A DNA stretch of 64,000 bases from Plotosus lineatus (Eukaryota; Chordata; Actinopteri; Siluriformes; Plotosidae): contig CM045729.1 of assembly GCA_024760905.1 (NCBI GenBank), forward strand, positions 49,906,080 to 49,970,079, written 5' to 3'. Shown in pieces: positions 1-10,248 of this stretch. A program made the translations under genes and the position numbers. How positions within the stretch are numbered: position 1 is the first letter of the stretch; each line of letters begins with the position of its first letter. Under the pieces are notes generated by a model, which worked only from the letters and a program-made list of their open reading frames with translations, was not told the DNA's origin and ran no database searches.

Positions 1-102
1 GTCTATGATCGGTCGACCCTACTACAGCTATGAGCAGCTTCAGCTTTGAGGAACTAAGTACGCAACAACTTCTATCGTGAGCTGCTATGCTATGGGAGCA
101 CC

Positions 103-330
103 ATGCTAACCACCCAGGCGGAGTTCTCAGAGGCTTGGTTAGCATTTCCGGCCATACTGCTTGAAAATGTTCAGTCCCTGCGAAACAAGATGGACAAGCT
201 TCATGCACAGATTGCAGTGCAGAGGGATCTACAGGACTGTGTTTCTGTGAAACATGGCTTGAGGAGAGTACACCCGATAAGGCGATTATACCAGCCAGCT
301 ACACGGCCGCAATCCCAAGCGCTGGAGTCG
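103..330 (+). pseudogene. LINE apurinic endonuclease N-terminus (L2/Rex1-like), broken
   Basis: The reading frame from 103 contains NVQSLRNKMDKL, the usual start of an APE-type endonuclease in L2/Rex1-like LINEs. The next catalytic-site motif, CETWLEEST, is readable around 240-275 but in another frame, so a small deletion of a few bases lies between QRDLQDC and LCFCETWL. Only the first 60-80 residues of the domain are present and no reverse transcriptase follows. It is a dead fragment. Confidence 0.65.
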
Positions 331-400
331 TCGTTCGGCCCCTTCCAGCCTGGGCTTATTGCTAGCTGGGATGCGGCTCACATTGAGCTGCCTACCATAG

Positions 401-478
401 CATGTTAGCTCTGCTTATAGCATGTTAGCTCTGCTTATAGCATGTTAGCTCTGCTTATAGCATATTAGCTCTGCTTAG
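401..478. repeat. 20-bp tandem repeat, about 3.9 units
   Basis: Units at 401-420, 421-440 and 441-460 are identical (catgttagctctgcttatag). The fourth at 461-478 has one change and is cut short. The array lies inside the inverted-repeat element. Confidence 0.9.
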
Positions 479-537
479 TTGTACACGCCCGAAGATACTC
501 CAATCTTATAGCTGTAGTAGAGTCGACCGGTCGTAGA

Positions 538-990
538 TGAGCATAGTGCAAAACATGAACAAACAAAACAACAAATAAAACAAATTAAAACAAAAAGAAA
601 CAATTTGACTCCGAGAACTCAGCGACGTTGCCCTCTGGGCAGCTCCATCTTGGAGACGTCACTTCAAGTTCAATGTAAAAGGACATGAAGAGTACTGTAA
701 TAAAGTTTATCCTTTTGGTATCGTTTGTTAAACATGCTACAGAACATAAAATCTCATGCATAAACATGAACTTAGGTACTGTACTGGAATAATAATTGAA
801 AAAGATTTTAATACAACAGTTCAGAGAAAACCGTCGTTTCTCAGGAGAAAGTCTTATTTCTTCAGAAGAGACATCCGGTGTTTTCGATCACTTAGCCAGA
901 GCAGATGCATAGTAGCGTTTGAGTGGTATAGAGCTTAACTGGTAAATAAAACACACAAAAAAGAGGCTCATTGACAACTTGTGCACGAAT
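538..990. other. No recognised gene or repeat
   Basis: AT-rich sequence with only short chance reading frames. I recognise no exon, SINE promoter or transposon end. Confidence 0.5.
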
Positions 991-994
991 GAGG

Positions 995-1100
995 GGAAAG
1001 GGGCGGGACATCAGCTCAACCAATCAGGAGGACAGCCATTGGCTGAATTTGAATTACGTGCCGGTTGCTCAGCAGTCAGCGAATACTCAAACCGTAGGTG
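995..1100 (+). promoter_or_regulatory. CCAAT/CHR promoter-like patch without a gene
   Basis: A GC-box-like ggggcggg at about 1000-1007 is followed by CCAAT at 1020-1024, an inverted CCAAT (ATTGG) at 1038-1042, and TTTGAA at 1048-1053. TTTGAA is the CHR core bound by MuvB/DREAM in cell-cycle promoters. A splice-donor-like GTAGGTGTAAA follows near 1092. No coding exon is visible downstream, so this could be an orphan first exon, a promoter of a gene outside the window, a promoter retrocopy, or chance. Confidence 0.3.
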
Positions 1101-1127
1101 TAAAACCGAGAATAGTCAAGGGCATAC

Positions 1128-1422
1128 TGTAAATAAAATAAATACAGACACATACAGACGCGCCTGCACTCACACACACACACAGACAAACACGCACCCA
1201 GACGCATTCACACACATAAGCACACCTCATATAAAAATGCAAGTAATTTTGTTGGAGGGTTTGGGGTCGTTGTTTTGCATAAGTGGCCTTGTTTTGCAGC
1301 ATTTTCCTTAACTTTTTCCTTATTTTTCCTCAACTTCTTTTATTTTTCGATGAATATTTTTGAAATCCCCGCGAGGCACTGAAGCCGCAGGAACTGAAGC
1401 GCGAAGTAGCGAGGGATCACTG
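1128..1422 (+). mobile_element. pogo/Tigger-type MITE, family A, 5'-truncated
   Basis: The right end reads gcgaagtagcgagggatcac TG followed by TA, the inverse of the CAGGGATCCCTCGCT-type terminus seen in the complete copy at 49353-50090. The internal sequence, including the CA-rich stretch at 1150-1230, aligns with that copy. The left terminus is missing. TIRs of this kind with TA duplications are typical of the mariner/pogo superfamily. Confidence 0.65.
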
Positions 1423-1992
1423 TATTGGTGTTAGTCAGCATGGTGTAAGCATTTCTTACACATTCAGTCTTTGTACTTCATGAGAGGAAATATCTTGTCA
1501 ATTCAGCTGGTTGAAATGGCTTCCTGAGAATGTTAAGTGGTCAATGGACAGTCAGGTTAAAGATGACAAAAAAGGTAATGTAATTGAAATAACCACTGTA
1601 TACAACCAATGTGAGCAGAAATGCATATGAGAAAACACAACATGCTGAAACTTGAGGAGGATGGGCGACAACAGCAGAAGACCACATCAAGGTCCAAAAA
1701 CAACAATTTGAGGCTGTACAGAAAACAGCCTAATAAAAAAAATGGGCAGTTACGTAAATCATGGTGGATCGATGGTGGTACTATTCAAGTGTCAGTATGA
1801 GAAGTCAGTTTGAATGAGGGAAAAAACCAGAGAACTTCCACAAAGTTTAGTTAAATTATACTCATTCATATTATTAATCTGGCTACAAAATTATGATTAC
1901 TCACATCACCACTGTTCTTCTACATCCTTCAGAACAGGCTTCATATTCCTCTGTACTGACACAGACTACATTTAAGTCCCCATCTATTAACG
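1423..1992. other. No recognised feature
   Basis: Unique-looking AT-rich sequence. Nothing supported on either strand. Confidence 0.5.
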
Positions 1993-2153
1993 CCATTATC
2001 CAGAGTGACTTAAAATAATTGTTTCCATATAATCGGTGAGAATTAATGACCTTACACAAGGGCCCAAAAAAGTGACAGTTTGGTGGTACAGGGCTTGAAC
2101 CCCCAACCTTCGGTTCGGTAAACCAGGGCCATAACCACTGAGCCACCACTGCC
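1993..2153 (-). mobile_element. tRNA-derived SINE, opposite strand, degraded
   Basis: Read on the minus strand, it starts with a tRNA-like head with an A-box-like segment near 2140 and a B-box-like GGTTCAAGCCC near 2090. It ends in the AAGTCACTCTGGATAATG type of tail. The same SINE type is complete at 34672-34866. Confidence 0.6.
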
Positions 2154-2223
2154 TGCTGACTGCATACACACTTCAGCCATGCCTCTTTTGAATGTTAATT
2201 TTAAAATCATCAATTTCTTTACC

Positions 2224-2562
2224 AGGGACAGTGGTGGTCTAGTGGTATAAGGCACCGGATCGCTGATCCAAAGGTTGGGGGATCGAGTCCCACTCTCCAC
2301 AAGGTTGTCACTGTCCCTCCCAGTGCATCTAACTGGGTTATCAAAGGCCAGCCATGTCTCTCACTGTCTATGGTGAGAGGCATGTAAAAGAACCATTGCT
2401 GACTTTGGACAAGAGTAGGCTGAAAAGCCGTCAGCGTGTTTCCGCCCTGCGATGGCCTGGCGAGCTGTTCAGGGTGTACTCTGCCCTCGCCCCGAGTTGG
2501 CTGGGATGGGCACCAGCCTCCCCGTGACCCTAATTAGGATGAAGCGGTTACAGAAAATGAAC
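2224..2562 (+). mobile_element. tRNA-derived SINE with tail B
   Basis: The head runs GTGGTGGTCTAGTGGTATAA (A box) to GGGGGATCGAGTCCC (B box). A body with TATCAAAGGCCAGCCATGTC follows, then tail B (gatggcctggcgagctgttc ... taattaggat). Flanks show a possible duplication, atttctttacc before and atttcttttcc after. The body is shared with SINEs carrying tail A (for example 20863-21207), but the 3' end differs. Confidence 0.8.
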
Positions 2563-3700
2563 TGAACATTTCTTTTCCAAACATTCCCATTTAGGACATT
2601 CACTACATTTATGTCCTCATTTTTCATACCATGTTATTAATGTAGGTTTGTTATGAGGTGATGAAATACATTATTATTCACATACATTTAAATGTTACAC
2701 TAACATTGTGTTGCACTTTATTCGTGTATAAATACTGATGTTACGGTGGTTCATGGAGTATTTTTTGGTTGAAGGGAAACTATCTTTCTTCTTTGGATCT
2801 CTAGCCAGATAGGTTTGAGAACCCTGGCTTTAGTGTGATGCTGTTCCATGGTGGCGCAAATTTTTCCAGTCAGGCGCTCATTATAGATGGATGGGTTGCC
2901 TGTGGTCTGTTAAGAGCTGTGTTTAATTTAGTTTTAAATGAAATTGTATCAACAAAGTATTAGTTCAGGTCTAAGCAATGTCATGCGAGTTCAACTTATG
3001 CGAAATAAATCTCCTCACCAGAGATTTCATCCTGACTATAAACCTTAATGCTCATGGCCAATTTACTGAAAGCTGGACAAATTCTTATAGTTATTCATGC
3101 TATATTTTTAATGAAGGTGAAAAGAGCACACTCATAAGAATTAAAGTAATGACAAAGAGAATGACTAAGACCTGGGTTCATTCTGCCAACAAGTAGTGTA
3201 CAGGGTAGCATAAGTTTTGGCTGGGAGTCAAGAACAACTGATTTATGGCTCCTTCTCACTGGTGACCCGTTCAGGGTCACTGCAAGCAAAGACAGTTATT
3301 GACAAAATTGTGGCAGTGTCAAACAGTTTATGTAAAATATTTTCATCAAAAGATTTCTGACAAATGAGTGTCAACAGTATAACTATTGGCAATACTGTGG
3401 TGGCTATGATGCTCAATTAAAAGCCACAAATAGCATCCAGCAAGCTTCTGAATGACAACAGAAGTGTCTGCCCTCTCATTGGGCGACGGTATGCTTAAGT
3501 CCCTCAAATGCAACATCCATCTGTTGCCAAGAGTCAAGAAAGCAAAAGGTGGGAAAGATGGCAAACTTCATCCCTCCCCTGACAGTCACAGCAACACTAG
3601 CCAATCGTGGGTATTTCTGAATTCTGTTTTTACTATAAAAACAAAACCACTGGGAGAGTATCAACACGGAAACTGGTTGAGCACGGAGCTATTTATAGAG
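2563..3700. other. No recognised gene
   Basis: AT-rich intergenic sequence. The short reading frames here have no recognisable motif. Confidence 0.5.
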
Positions 3701-3707
3701 CACTGAT

Positions 3708-3948
3708 GGCCGAGTGGATTCAGGCGCACTCTATGGATTTCACTGTGGGTAACAGCCACGCCCCTCACCAACGCATGCAGTTGGAGAGAGGGAGAGAGAG
3801 TTAAACGCCTGTGAGTTTGGACACGAATATGATATGTACTAAAGCAAAGGCTCTGAAGGTGCTGAGGAGCCCCAAACCAAGCACCAGTGATTCTCCTTCT
3901 CGACGTGGCCATGGATTTGTTATTCATAAAGTTTGTTATACAGAATAA

Positions 3949-3983
<35 letters not shown>
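3708..3983 (+). repeat. Possible tRNA-headed retro-insertion ending in a long A tract
   Basis: The segment opens with TGGCCGAGTGG at about 3708-3718, which fits a tRNA A box of the Leu/Ser type. It runs about 230 bp and ends with AATAAA-like sequence (cagaataaatatt) and about 30 A residues (3953-3983). I find no good B box and no clear target duplication. It could be a SINE of unknown family or a retrocopied short RNA. Confidence 0.35.
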
Positions 3984-3986
<3 letters not shown>

Positions 3987-4134
3987 ATATATATGTCATT
4001 ACAAGGTGTATAATTTATTTATATATTAATACATGTTGCCTGTATGACATTAACATGCATAGAACACTTTAAAATGAACTTCTATATAAATTTTATATAA
4101 TGAATATAGATGGGTGGGTGTCCTTAAGAAGTGT

Positions 4135-4565
4135 CAGAAGTCATTTCGTGTTTTTTCGCATTTCGCAGAGGGGAGCGGGTCAACATTAACCGTGAAATAA
4201 GGGGGACTCGAGGAAGCAAAACCGTAGTCATCCTCCAACGTTCCTCAGTCATTCCGTCATCTTCCATACGATTCTGAAGGTATTCCTCCTCTTCCGTCAG
4301 GCCAAAATCTTCCGCGACATGTTCAAAAGCACGTTCACGGAAAAATTTTACGACAGTGTTTTCCCTCACGTTCCGCAGACCTTCCGCAAACGTGCCGTCC
4401 TTTCCACAAACGTTCCGTGAACGTTCCTCCTTCTTCCAGGTGGTCAAAAGCAGCCACAGAATCCCCACAGAAGGTTTGCGGAACACATGCAAAACATTTG
4501 CGGAATGGTTGCGGATAACACGGAAGACTTGCAGAACACTCAAGGAAGTCACTTCCACTATAAAT
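4135..4565. mobile_element. TTCCG-motif-dense element of unknown class
   Basis: The word TTCCG occurs about six times in the left part, and its complement CGGAA at least four times, mainly in the right part. The arrangement is therefore loosely inverted. GC-richness and CpG content differ sharply from the AT-rich flanks. An uninterrupted 160-codon minus-strand frame (4124-4606) covers it. Its acidic segment (GLTEEEEYLQNRMEDDGM) comes largely from repeated TTCCTC words, so it is probably not a protein. No transposase is recognised. Confidence 0.35.
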
Positions 4566-4726
4566 GATTCCAGTTCATTCACTTTATTCTTTGTTTTCCT
4601 GTTCATGTAATGAAGTTTTAAAGTTATAATCCCTGTGGTTTGGACTTGTGTGCATGGTTTTTAGTCTGGAATGATTTATTGTGGTACAAATAAAAGGAAT
4701 TGACATTGATATTAAACATGACATAT

Positions 4727-4840
4727 GTTAAATTTTAAATTTATTGTAAATTATAAACATATTGCGCATTAGATACATATGGTACATTACAAACATGTTA
4801 AATTTTAAATTTATTATACATTATAAACATTCAGTATGAA
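4727..4840. repeat. Local AT-rich tandem duplication (about 70-bp unit, imperfect)
   Basis: gttaaattttaaatttatt occurs at about 4728 and again at about 4798, each followed by a similar ATTATAAACAT string. This indicates a two-copy local duplication. Confidence 0.6.
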
Positions 4841-4859
4841 TGAGAGACTGAGCTTCCTT

Positions 4860-5295
4860 GATCATTCCGCAAATTTATAGGCGGAATCAGGAGCAAATCC
4901 TTTTATCTTTGCAAATTTTTCCTTGTTGAAACGTGGTTACGCTGGGTATTCCTCAGTCATCCATTAGTCATTCCATGCTGAACGTGAACGTCCCGCCTTC
5001 ATTCCGCCTGTTCAGCAATCATTCCATAGCTCTTCCTTCTAAAATGGAGTAGTGCCGTAGTCGTTCCTCAAGTGTTCCGTGCTTTCCGTGAATTATCCAA
5101 AGGTCTTCCTTTGCAATCCACACTGGTTCTGAAGGTAATCCGAGCTCTTTTACGCTTGTATTCCGTCATTGTACCGCGGTCTTTCCTGCACATTTTGTGA
5201 ACGCTCCAAAGGTGTTGCGAGGGTACAATTTTCCGTAGGTTTTTGACCCATTTTCCGTGTAAAAATGCCGAAGCTCCTCCATAGAGTGCGTCCTG
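4860..5295. mobile_element. Second TTCCG-motif-dense element, diverged relative of 4135-4565
   Basis: It repeats words such as CATTCCGC, TTCCGTG and GTTCTGAAGGTA. That last word also occurs in near-identical form at about 4271, followed in both copies by CT-rich sequence. No reading frame of note and no clear terminal repeats are present. Confidence 0.35.
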
Positions 5296-5317
5296 CGCCT
5301 TTCTGCCAAAATCATTG

Positions 5318-5698
5318 CATTCCGCGCTTCAGTGAAATGTGGGTATAAGGAAGAATAGAGGAAAAGGTTAAGGAAAATGCCGCAAAAACAAGGCTAAATA
5401 TGCAAAAAAATAAACAAACAAACAAACAAAAACTCAAAACCTCCCTTCAAAACTACTTAGTTTTACGTGAGGTGCGCATCTGCATCACGTCTGTATGTGT
5501 GTGTGTGTGTATTTATATTTTATTTACACCTTATGCATAATTTTGAATTTTTAATTGTTATTATAAGCATTATGTACACATATACATGTACGTATACGTC
5601 AGTCAGGGGATGTTGATCCTACTTCGCAGAATAATTCGGTGGTCGCGGGGGGGGGGGGGTCTCTGTCCCAATTAACTGTGGAAAGTGAGGGATCCCTG
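5318..5698 (-). mobile_element. MITE family A, reverse orientation, truncated
   Basis: The segment from about 5318 (gcgcttcag) to 5698 (gagggatccctg) is the reverse complement of family A. The outer terminus at 5698 reads as CAGGGATCCCTCACTTTCC on the minus strand. A G run (5647-5659) and a TG tract lie inside. The other terminus has been lost into the motif-dense neighbour. Confidence 0.65.
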
Positions 5699-5884
5699 CA
5701 TGCATACATACACACACACGCAGACACACACAATGAATAATGTGACAAGAATGTCTGTACAGGTATTCCGGCAGCTTTTAAAATATATTTCGCTACCCAA
5801 TTTAGCAAATTTATCCGATCAGTCATATCATTAAATCCAACCTGCCCTATATTGTGTAGGTCCCACTTATTTTACCAAAAAACA

Positions 5885-6215
5885 TGGAACATGGACTTCA
5901 CAAGCCCTCTGAAGGTACGTTGTAGTGTCGGCATCAAGACAGCAACAGATGTTTTAAATCCTATAAGCTATAATGTGGGACCCCCATGGATTGGACTTGT
6001 TTATCCAGTATGTCCCACAAATGTCTGAGCAGACTGAGAGCTAATGAAATTGGAAGCCATGTCAACACCTTGAATTATTTGCCATATTCCTCAAACTATT
6101 CCTGAATGATTTTTGAAGTTTAGCAGTTTACCATACTCACTGGTTTGGTAATTGTCAGAATAAGATCCCCAGTAGTACATTGCCTAAAGCATCACACCGA
6201 TTCCGCCAGCACTTT
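5885..6215 (-). mobile_element. Tc1-like transposase remnant
   Basis: Read on the minus strand, the sequence matches the C-terminal part of a fish Tc1-like DDE transposase. It resembles the segment around HLWDVLDKQVQSME and the downstream FRGLVESM region, with part of the middle deleted and several stops. It is very decayed, with no visible terminal repeats. The family is recognised from remembered consensus, not from a search. Confidence 0.55.
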
Positions 6216-9154
6216 GAGTAATGACACCATTCTATTATAGCAAGCATTACCTTTTAATGTTGCATCGTTAAAAGGAGCCGGTTTGTGATGGAATGAATGG
6301 GACCATAAACAGAGAGCTATACAAGTTGTGCGAGACTGTCAACTATAAGCTGACAGCATGGAATGCCATCATATTCAACTTTTTATAGACTGCTTCACTG
6401 TTTATACAAACATTAAACGGTCACTAATTCCAGAAATCGCAAATACAAAATTTAAAAAGTGCTTTGTTTCCCTTTTGGAAGGTCAAACAATATTTCCTTT
6501 TCTGAGATCAAGGATACATCAGGTATTAATTACCAAGCAGCACAAGAGGAGCAAATTCTAATCCGAGTATCACAAAGCTTCTAATGCAATTCAAAAAACA
6601 CATAGCAGTCCATTTTATTCCGGTACATAATGCTGAGTATTTTACTCACTTTCACCATAAATATAATTCACATCTGTGCTAAATGCTGGATTTACAAAGA
6701 AATCACACATAGTGAATAAAAACCAATATCCTAAAGCTCAGGGTTGTCCTCTTTCACAAATGTCTCAAAGTCTTCTGCTTTTAGTGTTTTCCGTAGACCT
6801 GATTTTTCTCTTTTCTCTAGACATAACTTTGCTACTATTACACAAAGTGATTATTTCTGTTTATACAATATGACAAGTCCATTGCGCACAGTTGATGAAA
6901 TGAGCAGAATATGTAGTAACCTTGACACCAATAACCCAGAAGAATTTAGGAGATGTTTTTGGAACATCTCCTGATGTTTTGGATCATGTCATTCTTAAAT
7001 AATTAGATAGATGTGAGCCTTCAGAAGTACATGGCTGATATTAGGTGTTCAGAATTCTTACTGACTTATCCCATGGTCAGATTTGAGAGCTGCGTTAACC
7101 ATCAAAGTGTCTTAGAGAAAGAAGAAAGTAATTCATTTATAACTTGAACAGGTACTGTAAAAGTTTCATTACAACAATCCTATGGCATATACCGCTTTGT
7201 AGAAAAAAAAGGAACACTTCAGTTGACGGGCGTGTCACATTTGTTACATCAGTGAAGTAGCAAGTCTGAGTTCAGACACGTTTTCCCTGTGATTTACTGT
7301 TAGACCTAAGGCTGTGGAAACTGGATCAACGTGACATGACAGTAGAGACAAACTCCAACATAAAAATAAAAGCAGGTCACACAAAGCCTCACTTTTCTCT
7401 GATATGGTTATCACAAATAGTTAGCCATCCATTACCAAACAAAGCAGATGTCAGCGTCCACATATTCTAAAAATAGAACAATATACCCGTCAATCAGGGT
7501 ATGGATAAGTTGCAAATAATCTTGCACCTTCTTACAATGCAGTCAACTGGGTGTGGCACAGTGAACACACTAGCAGTGACTAAGATAGAAAGAAAAAATA
7601 TAATGAAAGGAAGATTTAAGGTTGTTTCTGTTTGCCTGATTCAGAGAGGAGACACTGCACACAGAGAAGACACATCCTTTAGTCAAAAATGATACCTCAC
7701 CATATCTGCTCCCTTTGGAAAAAACGTCAGTAACAAAACAGTAACAAACATAAGCACAGCACATCCTTGGATTCCCAAAGAAAATAAGGTGGGGCACCAA
7801 ACATGGGGGGGGGGGGTGCAGATTTCCCAAGACAGGAGCGCCAGCTGTTTGATTTCTATAAAACACTAAATTAGTAAGCAAAAATTCTTCTCGTACTCCA
7901 TTATTATGAACACTTCATTTCTCCATCCAGTACTTTCCTTTAGCCTCAAGGCACAGGAGTAATGTTAAGGCAGAAATGTCAAACTTTCCTGACTCATGCT
8001 TGTTCAAGTGGCACATGATGCAAAGAAACAAACTCAAAGTGCTGATCTCACCTGATAACCAGCCCCCAATTTAGCCAGGCAGGTGTTAACACTACATGGG
8101 AACAGGCTCACAGATCAAGGTCTGCAAATATCAGTGTGTCAATGATCACTTGAGTGACCTTCCAAAATGAACACCAACCTGCCGATATGGACTAGGACTG
8201 GGACCATTAACTACCTAATGCAAGAAATTATGATGTAGGGAGACCATCAGGAGAATTAAATATTTAATGAGCTTAATTTGGTGTTTCTTGCTTCACTAAG
8301 AGTCCAACTATCTATTACAATACTCCCCAACACACAACAGAAATTTAATGAATGTTATTCTTTATCCGTGAATGAATTGTGAGGATAAAACCAGCCCAAT
8401 TCATTTCCAGAACAGGTCAATAGGAGTCACAGGGCCAGGCCTAATTACAGGGCTTAGGGCAGATAAATGTTTTGGCACTGAATTCTGCAAGCATCCTTAT
8501 ATTTCTAAACCTCAGGCAGTGGTAGCTTTTAAGAACAGCACACTCACTAGTTCCGACCACAGACTGTGTTATTAATTGTGCTGTTCTCAACAGGCCACCA
8601 GAATCGCACAGACAACGAAAGCATAACAAAAATGTCAGCCATATGATGTATGAGGTCACTATACTGATTAACAAACAAGAGCACTCAACCATTACTTTCA
8701 TTCATATGGCCATTTGAAGCACTTTAGGCAAAACTACTTTGCTAGACTCAAAGAAAAAACAAACTGATATCTGAATACTGTATATTATTGCAATGAAATT
8801 GTACTTCATCCTTTTCAAATGGTCATACGGTCATTCTGAACTAACTATCACTCAACCAGAAAAGCAGTCTTCTCTGGACTTTAAAACTGACTGATTCACC
8901 AAACAATGGACATACTGTGATGGTTATAACCATCAGCTCAGTGCCCCTGTTCTCTTCCTTCAAAATCCACAGCACATGCTCTATGCCAGCACCTGTTGTT
9001 TGCCAACTGGCTATGAGAACCACTTAAGTTGAAAGAAAATGAAAATGAATTAATTTTTGGTCCGAGTTTTAAAGCCTCCTCATTATGTGATGTCCCTAAA
9101 TTTGTAATGTGATGGATCATTACAAAAATAAATAAATAAACCCTATACTGGAGT
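6216..9154. other. Long intergenic stretch without recognised elements
   Basis: AT-rich DNA with short chance reading frames and a G run at about 7806-7816. I see no exon with splice sites and no SINE boxes or transposon ends. Old unrecognisable repeats are likely. Confidence 0.5.
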
Positions 9155-9165
9155 AATAACTGCAT

Positions 9166-9478
9166 AAAAGTAAGGTAACGGCCTTTGGGCTTTTTACACC
9201 CAAGCTATAGTGGCTCATCAGGCCAGTGCTCATCCCCGGTTTCCGTAGCGTGAAGCAACTAGGAGTTCAACTCCTCCTGGATGGGACACGAGTCCATCGC
9301 AGGTTACCTTCCCAGTATATGTTTACTGGTACCCATTTATACTGATGGTTGAATAGAGGCACACTTGTGGTTAAGACCTTGCCCAGGGGTCTTAGCATAG
9401 TGGGGGTCTAACTGGGATTTGAACAACAGCCTCCAGATCATGAGCACAGCACCCTAACAACTACGCCACCAGCCCCGA
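9166..9478 (-). mobile_element. tRNA-derived SINE (third type) with target duplication
   Basis: On the minus strand the head reads GGCTGGTGGCGTAGTTGTTA (A box), with B box GTTCAAATCCC near 9418. AATAACTGCAT at 9155-9165 recurs at 9479-9489, giving an 11-bp target duplication that fixes both ends. Confidence 0.8.
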
Positions 9479-9599
9479 AATAACTGCATGACTATTCCAT
9501 AATTCTGATCACAAGTACATAAAGACCCCACGAGCAGAGTGATGTGACCAGAGATGTGTAATAACTTTATAGTTAATTGGAGTAGACTTCATAGATAAT

Positions 9600-10050
9600 T
9601 GAGAGTACTTTTGAGGGCAAACCTAGCCTAACAGGGCGGAAGGATATCCATCCCACTCAAGAAGGTGCTGCTCTCATTTCTCACAGCATAGCACATAGTT
9701 TAATAACAGGACTATTTAGTCAGTGACTATCCAGAGCCAAGACAATAGAGCAGACAAACAGGCTAATCTGAGCATCTGCTAGCTGCACACAGTCATCACT
9801 CAAGGTTAAGTTCAATGGGATAGAAACTGGGTCTGTTTCCAGAACTAAACAAACATGTAAAAAGTCAGTTTTTTATAAAATAATCTTAAAACATAAATTT
9901 CAATCATACTGAATCTACAGCATGCACCTTTGATCTAAGGACAGGGTTATTAAATGTTAGATCTCTTGCAACTAAAGTGCTTATTGTTAATGAAATCATT
10001 ACTTTGAGTGTAATGTGTTTAACTGAAACATGGATCACTGCACTTGCAGA
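9600..10050 (+). mobile_element. L2 LINE, 5' region and start of endonuclease
   Basis: About 9620-9860 resembles the fish L2 5' leader (agagccaagacaatagagca). About 9940-10050 encodes LLNVRSLATK and then CLTETWI, the first two conserved blocks of the L2 APE endonuclease. The frame ends after the second block, where other repeats interrupt it. Later L2 parts follow in order at 12600, 14630 and 15182. Confidence 0.65.
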
Positions 10051-10240
10051 GCCATAAGGCACAACATCAACGAACGATGACTGAACGGTCTCGGTCCATA
10101 CATAAGGCATACCACCGGATTATAAGGCACATTAAACGAAACTAAAGTCATAAGTCAAATTTGATTCAACTCTCAACATTGTTCAATTGTAACAACATAA
10201 AACAAGCACACTTTCAGCTCATTCCTCTTCCACAAATATA
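10051..10240. repeat. Probable DNA-transposon fragment
   Basis: The repeated words cataaggca and ggattataaggcac occur three times in about 80 bp. They resemble termini of a widespread fish repeat, but I cannot name the superfamily. The segment interrupts the L2 element. Confidence 0.35.
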
Positions 10241-10248
10241 TCAAATAC

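Larger units (their letters stand above)
2..537. mobile_element. Inverted-repeat-bounded element carrying a LINE fragment
   Basis: Positions 2-34 and 505-537 are inverted copies of each other, 33 bp with about 4 mismatches. Both contain a core reading CTACTACAGCTAT next to GGTCGAC. The interior holds a piece of LINE endonuclease and a 20-bp tandem array. The left arm touches the window edge, so its flanking duplication cannot be seen. It could be a fold-back or MITE-like element that captured LINE sequence, or an inverted duplication of a LINE 5' end. Confidence 0.6.

Noticed and set aside
401..478. CRISPR-like array
   Set aside because: The repeats are head-to-tail without spacers, and the genome is eukaryotic.
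4124..4606. 160-residue protein gene
   Set aside because: The residues follow from repeated TTCCTC/TTCCG words. There is no splice context, no known domain and no start context. Kept only as a low-confidence element.
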